DNA from: Nageia nagi
Lineage: Eukaryota > Pinophyta
Direction of reading: 5' to 3'
Assembly: GCA_050084985.1 (NCBI GenBank)
Contig: JBITNC010000001.1
Location: 181,164,001-181,228,000, forward strand
Length of the DNA: 64,000 nucleotides
Positions 54,987 through 64,000 of the stretch are shown one piece after another. The position numbers and the translations under genes are program-made. Every line of letters starts with the position of its first letter. Within the stretch, counting starts at the first letter, position 1. The notes beneath the pieces were generated by a model. It saw only the letters and a program-made list of their open reading frames with translations, was not told the origin of the DNA and did not search any database.

Positions 54987-57264
54987 TTTCTATGAGTCAG
55001 CATGCCATTGAGGAGGAGATCAACTATCAAAATGAGGCCAATCAAAGAGGAGGTAGGGTTTTAAAATCCTATTTTTATTTAATAGAATAATTTTAATGCT
55101 TAATTTAAAAATTGAAAATTGTAAGAATTATTATTTTTACATTTGGATATTTTTTAATCATTTAAAATTTTATTTTAGCTTAGATTTTGGAATTTTTAAC
55201 CTTTTTTGGGCACTTTGGTGATGGTCACTGGTTAGGGTCAAAGGGTTTTAGGGTCTCTTGCATTTAGTCAATAGAAGCTAACAACTTTGCAACTCAATTA
55301 CTTGATCATTAATGTTTGGTCGTTAAGTGGGATTTTGTTTTTTACTTAGATTAATTTACTCTTATTCTAGGTTCAAGATATGTTTGACCCCAAGGGTTGC
55401 TACCCCATGATTCTTTAAGAGGGATGTCCATTCCTTACCATTGGGGACCATACATTTCTTTGAAGTATAGGTTTTGGAGTTGGGCCCTACATGGGTCACA
55501 TTCACTAGCAATACCCTCTCATGGTAGCTTTGTTGGAGATATGGGACTCAACCACTTCTAATTTCATCTCTTGATAAGGGAGATGATTATTACAATGGAG
55601 TACATCCATTGTATTTACTACTTTTCCATGTAGGGTTAGATGATTCAGCACATCATCATAAGGGATGATGTTTGGTATTCTATCTCCTATCTCTATGAAA
55701 TTGATATGGTAGATATGATCATATCTGAGATCAACTCAGTCAAGATCAAGTATATATAGTATTGGTACGATGATCAATAAGGGAGAATTATGTTCTCATT
55801 TGTGATGGGGTTGATTTAGTGCTACATGTTACCTAATATAGATAGTGGTTTATTCCCTTGATCATTTCTTCCTTTTATTACTAATATGATGCAACATAGT
55901 ACTATATTTTCTTGGGCTCTCACTTTGTTAACAAGATTTCCTATTCTTGATTTTATGAACAATGTTGAGTATTTAATAGGTATTTTTAGATGGAGGGAGC
56001 ATTTTTATATCTACACTGTTGATGGTGTTTATAGAGATGTTTATTTATACCAAGTGATTCTTAGTTAGCTCATGTTTGATCATGTCAAGTTTCAACCCTA
56101 TGACCTATATCAAGTGTGGGATGAACTTGAGGGTAAGCTTGTAGGTACTAGATAGGCTAGGGTTCTTAGTGATCAATAGATTGATTTTTTATAGTATTTT
56201 TAGTTTGAAGGCGATAGGTGATAATTTAGAATCATGTAGGATGTTCCTCTAGAGCCTAGGAGGTATTAAAGAGAGGGAACCCTTCCCAAAGAGGGTCTTG
56301 CACCTTTGTTCTACGCTAAGCTTGATCCTATGAGGGATGATGATATTGGTGAGGAGTTATATGTAGATGATGTTGGGGTTCTAGAGGTTTTTTTTTCTTA
56401 GTGGTAGGATGAGTTGGAGGAGGCTGATGAGGGTGAACATGGTAATAAACTATGATAGCATGTGGAGGATCCTAGTGTAGGGCTTGGTGTGGAGGAGGAG
56501 TATGAATTTGAGATGGGTCTTGTTGAGGATGTACCTATGATGGAAACATAGGATGAAGAGAATATTTATGTAGGTGAGAGAGCTCTATAGGAGGATGAAC
56601 TAGTCCCATAGGTTCATATGACTCCTTACTTGGTGAGATTGATGAGCTTAATTTTTTACTTGGGAAATCATGGTCATTACTCAATCAATCTTGTCAAGAT
56701 AATGAGTCTCTACATACTTAGTTATAATAATATAGGTATATAGATGAAGATAGGCATATATAAAGAGTTGATCATGATAAGTATAGGAAGGAGAGAGACA
56801 TGGCATGGGCTATGAACCTGTCCTTACAATAGCATACCAAAGTAGAGGGGGTTGTAGCAAGCATTAAGAGACACTCATCCACTTTTATTAAGGATATATG
56901 TAGGTAAAAGAACTAATATCATAGAGTATCTAACACTTGGTTGGTGGTTGTTTTGAAATAAGCATCTAATTTGGAGTATCTTATTCCTTCTCCAGGTTAC
57001 ATCCCTTCATGTAGCAATGGCTAGTGAGGTACAAGGTGGCATAGAGGTATGGATAAGAATAGGAAGGGATAAAACTACTCTTAGCATGAGTATTACTACT
57101 ACTTCTTCTCACCATACACATGCATCATAAAAGCTTCAAGCAATAGGTTGAGATAGAAGTATAGGTAGCCCATCAAAATTAGCTTATAGGGGCTAGGACA
57201 TGGTGAGACTAGTGGTCATGGAGGTGGCGAGGGTAGTACTTATAAGGATGCTCCTAATAATTAA
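54987..57264 (+). pseudogene. Antisense gene resembling plant mobile domain (PMD) proteins
   Basis: It lies on the strand opposite to gypsy-2. A likely first exon (from MSQHAIEEEINYQNEANQRG, 54990) joins through a GT at about 55051 and an AG at about 55370 to a long single frame. That frame reads LPHDSLRGMSIPYHWGPYI, SLKYRFWSWALHGSHS, and FHLLIREMIITMEYIH, the counterpart of the PMD landmark with GEMTITLEDV. It continues as WREHFYIYTVDGVYRD, HVKFQPYDLYQVWDELEG, then acidic text (EADEGEHG, VGLGVEEEYEFEMGLVED). More than a dozen in-frame stops interrupt it but hardly any indels up to about 56630. A coiled region and a Gly-rich end (GHGETSGHGGGEGS) follow in a shifted frame. PMD proteins are found free and inside transposons; function is not known well. 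Confidence 0.6.
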
Positions 57265-57429
57265 GCACTCATCTCTTTTTATTAAGTGATTTTATTTCTA
57301 GACTATGATATCATATTATATACTTATATTTGTTGATGGTGGTACTTTATATTCATTTTTTGATCATGATAATCATCATTGATTTTATTGAATGGATGGT
57401 CAGACGATGGACTTTATGATTATTTTGTG

Positions 57430-57453
57430 ATATATATATATATATATATATAA

Positions 57454-57489
<36 letters not shown>

Positions 57490-57498
57490 TGTATGTAT
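57430..57498. repeat. (TA)n and (TATG)n microsatellite
   Basis: A TA run of about 15 units with one interruption passes into about ten TATG units. Confidence 0.95.
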
Positions 57499-58971
57499 AT
57501 ATTTGGATACTCATGTTTATGTTTATGATGATTTTTTATTTCCAGATATATTATCATATGTTATTTTAATGTATGATGGACTTAGTGTTATGTTTAATTA
57601 TAATGTTACATTTCATATTAATGAAATGTCAATGTTTGTTTACATTATGTTGTATGATGATACTTCTTAATATTTTGATAAATGAATGGTTCCTATATGA
57701 TATAATTATGATTGATGGATGATGTAATGTTAATAATTTAGTTTTTTATTAATTTTATCATTATATTCTTATAATGACATACTTATAATTAGGACAAGAT
57801 TTTATTTATAATAGTACAAAATTATCATCATTTTTTGTTCTTGGCTATTTATACAAATGGCTTTGAACACAAATAGTGGGATAATACATACATGTAAAAT
57901 GGTATAAATAGAATGAATGTATGGATATATGGATGTAAATGTATAATTATGGAAAGTGAATATGAATGAATGGTATAACTATTTGAATGTCAAACATAAC
58001 ATCCTAGTTAACTTACCAAGATCATAATAATAATATATATCATGGAATGAAATGTATAATATGATAAAGAAATGTAATGAATAAATATTCAAATTAAATT
58101 CATCAAATAATCTTTCATTTTAGTTTCATTTATTAGGGATGATATAAAATAATTTTATAATACATCTATGTTTATTATGAACTCGTGTGTGTACAATGAT
58201 GTTCATTTCCTTCTCTTGATTCTCACAAACTTAATTTTTCAAGAGAATAAAATAAGTAAGTTGATTCATATTTATGAAATGTACAAAGGTTCATCATGAA
58301 TAATGAACATGTTGCCACTTCATAAGGTATACCTAATTTCCATATAGACATCCATATCCCCATTGAAGACTAATCCCTATATCTCATTATAGCCTTGCTC
58401 TATTACTAGTCAAGCACTCATAGCCTTGATAGATGATACTATAATCACATAAGAATTCTACTTCTTTTCTTCTCTTTTTTGAATCTTTTTTAATATTTTT
58501 TAATATTTATTTTTTCTTCCTATCCTATCTCTTTTTATCCTATGTCTTGACTTTAGGATAATAATCATTGAAAATTATACTTAAGTAGCATCTTATTTTT
58601 TATTGTTTCAAGATTTTTAAAACATGAAAGAGTGTATGAATTCATAATATCCTAAAAGTGTATCAAGATTATGTTTGTTTATTATCCTACATTTCAAAAA
58701 ATTTATGGGAGATATCTTGAAAAAATAGAATATGAATATTATACTCTTAAACTACTTTATATATATATACAACTATATATATGAACAATACATGGATGGA
58801 TGTATGGTTTGTATGTATAACTTGGTAAGTTACTAGGATCATCATGTTTGAAACTTAATAGTTTTATGATGATGGAAGTAGTGAACAAAATGAAATGAAC
58901 ACAATGGTAAGGTATGGTCACATAGGGTAGTGCACTCAATAGCCAAGATGCTTCAAAAATATAATTTTTTG

Positions 58972-58988
58972 AGTGTGTGTGTGTGTGT
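58972..58988. repeat. (GT)n microsatellite
   Basis: About eight GT units. Confidence 0.9.
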
Positions 58989-59114
58989 GATGATTTTGTT
59001 TTATGATTTTAATCTTCATTTGACTCTTTATGATTGAATCCATGTAGTATGAAGGATTGTAATAATTCAATATGAGATATGGTGTAAAAATGACATAGCA
59101 TACAAATGGCATGA

Positions 59115-59743
59115 TCAATGAACCAGTGTGTTGTATATAAACCAGTGTGTTGTATGATAAGTAATATAAATAGAAAATATAGAGTCCCAATAAAAAATAT
59201 TTTGTGCTATTACATGGGTGATGGTAAGTATGTTGAATGAATCATAAGGATATAATGATGGTGGGACAAAAAATGTAATGAGTAGACATAAGCATGTATT
59301 GACATGAGCATTGATTGTAGTCCTTCGTATTAAGTCTGGTCTATAAAATAAGTAAATGAGATTTTGGAGAAACTCTTCATCAGGTATGTGATATATTATG
59401 CAAGTTCTCCAACATATATAATGATTAATAGTAATGCTCATCCAAAGGGAAATTTTGATGGCATGATAGGAATGATTAGATCTATCCAAAAGATTCAAAA
59501 TAGGATTTTATGTTGAAAACTATCAGACAAATCATGAAAGTGATCTATATCTACATCTAGTGATGGGACATGACTCTCTATATTATCACTCAGGAATATA
59601 CAAGGTGAACATGGACTGTGAAGGGAATATAATTTCCAAAGAATAGGTGGAATTTGATATGGATAAACTATACATTGATTAGTGGGTTCAAAAATACACT
59701 GAGGATGACTCATGATGTATGTGTGTTGAATGCAACCGGCCAC
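59115..59743 (-). pseudogene. Unassigned long reading frame in gypsy-2 interior
   Basis: Two consecutive minus-strand frames in register, 59743-59495 and 59498-59115, give about 200 codons with a single stop between them. They are rich in Tyr, His, Ile and Pro (for example QCIVYPYQIPPILWKLYSLH and YHIPDEEFLQNLIYLFYRPD). No domain was recognised. In AT-rich DNA this length is unusual but not proof of coding. The plus strand could instead have been the coding strand, with the minus frame a shadow. Confidence 0.3.
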
Positions 59744-59783
59744 CTATAACATTATATATGCAAACTTTAGAAATTGAAGAAGG

Positions 59784-61390
59784 CTATATGAACATAATAT
59801 ATAAAGCTTTTATTTGCATGAAAATGATTAATAAGCATCCAGAGATCAAATGATATATATACAACACATTTACAAAATACATATTTTTATTATTGTTTAA
59901 TGTTTTTATTATTTTTGTTAACATGACACAAAATAATCTACAATCCTCAAATGGTGTTGGTATATTAATTTTTTGTGAATGATCCAACATCCATGAATCA
60001 AGTAATAATAGTAAGGAGGCCTCAATCAAAGGTCAAGAGAACCTTTTCTTATGATATAGGGTTAAAAGTGAATAGGGTTCAAAGCAAGTGGTGGATGTGT
60101 GATCATGGATGATGGCCCAAGTTTCAGTTTAAACTTTCTAATAAATATCTTAGGTTCCATATATGAAGTCAAAGATTCATTATGTACCTTAGGAAGTATA
60201 AAAAAGGAGGGTATATATGTAGGGTATAATGAAGCAGGTGATGGTGGTATTGGTGGTAGTGAAGGAGTTGATAATGAAAATTATCAGATGAGACTCCCTA
60301 TAGTGACAATGGTACTCCTACTATCAATAATCATTAAATGATGTTTTTGAATAGCTCTCTTAATTTGTCTCATTTCATCAAGAAGTAGAATAATTTGAAC
60401 TCAAATGATGATTTTACATTTATAGGAATATTTACATAACAATTGTTACTAAATAATGAATTATAATTACATACAATTTTATTATTTGTGAAGGATGACA
60501 TGAGATGTGATAATACTTAATAAAAGACAACTGAAGTCAAGGTGAAAGAATGTTCGATAAATTTGACATGGATATCTTCAATGCAATCTATTAGTATTTT
60601 GGGTTTATCATAAGGCTAATGTAGATGGAACCATTATCATGCACTAATTTTAGATTCTTATTCCATCCACACTTATTATGCTTTTACATTGATTATAACT
60701 TTTGAATCATTTGTTTTTAATTCCCATGAATTTGATGTATGATTTTCAAAATATTTCATGGCTATCACTAATTGCAATTCTCTTGGTAAATCAAGAAAAT
60801 GTGTCATAAGTGTAGAAGGAGATTTTCAAAGTAATTACATGTAAACATCTCCTTTATATCTATCCATGAAATTTTGACCAACGTAATCAAACTAAAAATG
60901 TGTTTATTTTGGGACATCTAATGCTTTTGTTGTCATTTTTTTTCCTAAATGATCATGAGAACAAGAGAGGAGAAACCTTGAATTTAATTGAAAAAATTAT
61001 TTATTAATATTTCTTTTAAATCTTCTCGATTTCCTTCATTTGGGCACAAACATAGGAGAAAAATCATATATTAATTTTTGATGACATATATCTCTTGCAA
61101 GTTGATTTATTCAAGTAAGAATTGGATGTATGATTTACAAATTTTAAGATACAACATCTAAAATCCAATCATTAAAAGTATAATCAAGTATGATTATAGG
61201 TGCTATAGTAGACCAATATAAGCATAACAAATTTATTTTATGTATTTGCTCATAGTAATGCCAAAAACCTAAGAAATACACAACCTTATCTATGTAAATA
61301 TCAACATTGTCTTCTATAACACAAATTTTACATCCATAAAATTTACCTAGATAATTCTTCAAGGCTATATCTCTTTGTATGTTAATAGGT
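59784..61390. other. gypsy-2 interior, nothing assigned
   Basis: Short open frames at 59784-60029 (minus), 60099-60341 (plus; includes a Gly-rich AGDGGIGGSEG) and 61144-61362 (minus) show no family signature. Confidence 0.35.
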
Positions 61391-62840
61391 AATCAAAAAC
61401 AATTTCATGATCCTTGGAAAGTGAATTATGTAAGTCTAGATATAGCTTTATCTCCCAAATATCTAGGCTTCTCAAACCATGCTACTTGCCTTATTCCTTT
61501 TCTTTCCAAAGGCAAGAGAACACTCTTGATCCTTTTTGTTTCCATCTATTAAATTTATTTATTTGTATTAGTTCATTATAAAACTTTTAATATGTTATCT
61601 ATATATTTGCAATATATACACAAAAAATAAAGCAATTTTAACTATAAAAAAGGACAAATATGCATGATATTTATTGGTTCACACTCTCAATTACCTTTCA
61701 TATCAACTAAGTGATATTATCTCGAACCAAAAAAAAATTTATTATATAAGGTCCTAACTAATTAGGGGAAAATTTATCATGGAGTTGCCTTTCCTTTCAT
61801 GAAGTTTATTGATTTTGTTTAAGTACTAGATCTTCTATATTGAATTCACAAACTTTAGCCCTTTTATCAAAATCTCTCTTAATATGATATTCATAAGTAC
61901 ATATATATTCATTAACTCATCTTTTGTCTAACAATAATAATTAGTCTAATCATGTTCAACAAGTTGCTATAATCTTGTAGAGTAATTCGTAAATATGAGA
62001 TTTCTATTTCTAAGGGAAAAACTACTTCTACCCCATAAATGAGAGAAAATGAGATTTCCTTAGTAGGGTTTCTAATACTAGCTTTTCCATTCCCTTTAGG
62101 GTAATGAGATGCTGAAAAATTAATTCTAATATGGTATCCTTTTCATAAGGCTAGCACTTCCTTATTTTTGAAATTCTTTCCTCTATATACAATAATTTGA
62201 GTGGAAATTCTAAAATGATAAATGATGTGATACTCTATGAATTCTCCTATTTTTGGTCCTTTTGTGGAGATCATAGGAATAGCTTCAACCCATTTTGTGA
62301 AATATTATATGGTTTTTATTATAAACTTATGACCATTTGAGGAAGTGGGAGATATCTAACCTATAAGATCCAAATCCCATCTCAAAAATGACTATAGTGA
62401 TTGCATGGGTTGTAGTAATTGTGATGGTTGATTAAACAAATTAGAATATTATTGACATTTGAGGCATTTTTAACATATTTGATAAAATCACACTCCATAA
62501 TAGGCCAATAATAGCCCATGTACATTATTCATTTTGTAATTGTAGGATCACTAAAATGTCCACATATTTCATCATGTGTACATGAAATTGCAATTTATGA
62601 ATTAGCCCATTCCAAGCATCTAAGTAATATTTTATCAAAGCCTCTATGATATAGAATATATCCTATTATAGAATATTTTAATTTGAATGCCTTCATATCT
62701 AATTTCATTAAATTGATAGGTAAGAATCCATATCTTAAGAATTTCACTAATTGGATATGCCATAAATTTTTATCTTCCATTGTAATATCAAGAACTACAT
62801 GTTCTACTCTATCCCTTTCCAATGAGGATTCGGTAATTTA
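61391..62840 (-). pseudogene. pol: gypsy-2 integrase
   Basis: On the minus strand the 62822-62595 frame ends HRGFDKILLRCLEW. Then THDEICGHFSDPTITK and MGYYWPIMECDFIKYV form the zinc-binding region near 62580-62470. The core follows as WDLDLIG, SPTSSNGHKFIIKTI, YFTKWVEAIPMISTKGPKI and KNFKNKEV between about 62380 and 62160. The first catalytic Asp is present; the second is lost (YRG in place of a DNG). Traces of the C-terminus reach about 61760 and sequence to 61391 is not resolved. The order and motifs match gypsy-1 integrase. Confidence 0.75.
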
Positions 62841-63420
62841 GACTATTTCAATGTGAATGGTTTATTGATTAGGGTTCTCAAGTATCAAAGGAACAATTGA
62901 AGCCATAACATTGATGAACCTATTAGTTGATCTCAGTGTTGTCTCTGGGTCAAATTTCTCAAATGATTGTAGTAGATTATGCACCAAGTTTAAATAGTTT
63001 TGGAGTAAAGGTTCTTTACATTGGAAAGTCCTTTTAAACTGGTTTAAAATTAACAATAAATCATAAATAAATTTGATCTTTCTTACCTTTATTTTTATGG
63101 TGATATTTATGGCTAGTATTAAGGCTTCATACTCATCATTATTATTTGTACATGGAAAATTAAGTTTGAAGGAGTATGGTATGGAAATCCCTTACAGAAT
63201 TATAAATAGCACACCTGCACCTCCATTTTTATCACATCAAGATTTATCAAAATAAGTTACCATATCCCAAGCTTCCTCAATACCAATAATAATTTCCATT
63301 TCATCTAATTGGAAAACATGCTCATTTGGTAATTCAATGATGAGTGGTATATCATCATGTAGCGATGCTTTAGTAAGATAATCGACTGTGAACTAACTTT
63401 TGATTGATTTTTAACTTATG
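62841..63420 (-). pseudogene. pol: gypsy-2 second (Tat-type) RNase H
   Basis: On the minus strand a linker (LPNEHVFQLDEMEIIIGIEE) leads to KNGGAGVLFII, then FPCTNNNDEYEALILA (about 63165-63118), and, in the frame 63056-62862, LLQNYLNLVHNLLQSFEKFD and RSTNRFINVMASI. The EYEAL motif and the ending before the integrase identify the additional RNase H of Tat elements, the same layout as gypsy-1. Confidence 0.78.
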
Positions 63421-64000
63421 AATTATAGATCAAATTCTATTGGATTCATAATCCATTTAGATGTCCTTGTATTTGTATAAGTTTTGTTCATCATATATTT
63501 CAATGGATCCACTTTGGAAATTACATAAGAAATATGATTTAACATATAATATCTTAGCTTCTTTGTTGCGATGACTATTGCTAGGCATAGATTTTCCATA
63601 TACACATACTTGATTTTATAATTTAATAAGGTTTAGTGAACATATAATATGACTTAATCCTTATTTTATTCATTCTTTTGACAAAGCATAGTTCCTAATA
63701 TAGATTTCATAGCTGATGTATAGAGTAGGAATGGTTCCCCTTTCTTAGGTGGTACTAAAAATGAAGGTGATAAAAGGTAGCATTTTACTTCATCAAACAC
63801 TTCTTTTTGTTCATTACCCCAATGAAATGTAATCCATTTTTAATGGTTTGTTAAATGGTTTGCATTTGTATGATAATTATGATATGAAGCATCTTATAAC
63901 TTGTAACTTTCCTTATAGGATTTGTAATTCTTTTATATTTGAGGGGGGAGGTATATTTACTATCACTTTTATCTTATTAAGGTATACTTTAATTTCTCAC
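63421..64000 (-). pseudogene. pol: gypsy-2 first RNase H (continues beyond the window)
   Basis: From the window edge the minus strand reads FHWGNEQKEVFDEVKCYLLS, LVPPKKGEPFLLYTSAM, LGTMLCQKNE and (frame 63605-63423) MENLCLAIVIATKKLRYYML, HISYVISKVDPLKYMM, RTSKWIMNPIEFDL. This is the classical gypsy RNase H with its tether. The reverse transcriptase should lie just to the right of the window. Confidence 0.82.

Larger units (their letters stand above)
57265..59110. other. gypsy-2 interior, nothing assigned, with microsatellites
   Basis: AT-rich sequence without a domain. It contains (TA)n followed by (TATG)n at 57430-57498 and (GT)n at 58972-58988. Open frames at 57461-57670 and 58757-59190 are low-complexity or lack a family signature. 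Confidence 0.4.

Noticed and set aside
63073-63255. Plus-strand ORF at the gypsy-2 pol
   Set aside because: It is the shadow of the minus-strand Tat RNase H, which carries the conserved motifs.

Overview
This window reads as nuclear DNA of a land plant with a large, repeat-rich, strongly AT-rich genome. It holds no intact host gene, no tRNA or rRNA gene and no prokaryotic signal. Almost everything recognisable is an old, decayed LTR retrotransposon (Ty1/copia or Ty3/gypsy), nested several deep. Most inactivating changes are nonsense transitions (CAG to TAG, TGG to TGA or TAG) with the frame kept, as expected from long methylation and deamination. The lineage is not fixed by the sequence. A gymnosperm-like genome is a reasonable guess from the age of the elements, the Tat-type gypsy elements and a PPR pseudogene with short repeats, but this is inference.

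Layout, outermost first. (1) 1-4210: flank with weak tandem repeats and one G-rich tract. (2) 4211-48801: a minus-strand copia element (copia-2) with LTRs at 47999-48801 (5') and 4211-5096 (3'). It retains gag, a triplicated zinc-knuckle/protease block and a short RT/RNase H remnant. (3) Inserted at the PPT/3'-LTR junction of copia-2 is a minus-strand, gag-only LTR element (element G, 5102-39999). Its 3' LTR is intact; its 5' LTR was split by later insertions. (4) Within the 5' LTR of G sit a plus-strand gypsy derivative with about 3.1 kb LTRs and a reduced interior (element L, about 10871-31358) and a plus-strand Tat-type gypsy (gypsy-1, 31682-39920, perfect AATAT target-site duplication). 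(5) Within the 5' LTR of L sit a full-length copia (copia-1, 15475-23692) and about 3 kb of extra DNA with a PPR pseudogene. A LINE-like retroposon (41552-43935) also lies inside copia-2.

Right of 48802 a second stack runs off the window. It has a minus-strand 3' LTR of the gypsy-1 family (48819-49546, gypsy-3) with its tail, an orphan U5/primer-binding-site junction (51884-51901), and a minus-strand Tat gypsy (gypsy-2). Gypsy-2 has its 3' LTR at 52364-53262 and its RNase H and integrase remnants at 61760-64000. Between pol and the 3' LTR it carries an opposite-strand, apparently intron-containing gene remnant resembling the plant mobile domain (PMD) family (54987-57264).

The sequence supports an insertion order, because the paralogous LTR of L at about 30000 preserves the empty target site of copia-1. 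The most unusual items are the 42-bp tandem units containing primer-binding sites at the LTR edge of L, the zinc-knuckle/protease triplication, the antisense PMD gene, the retroposed ORF with a basic tail, and GC-richer blocks in the leaders of both copia elements. All boundaries were read by eye and should be treated as accurate to a few bases where a motif is named and to tens of bases elsewhere.
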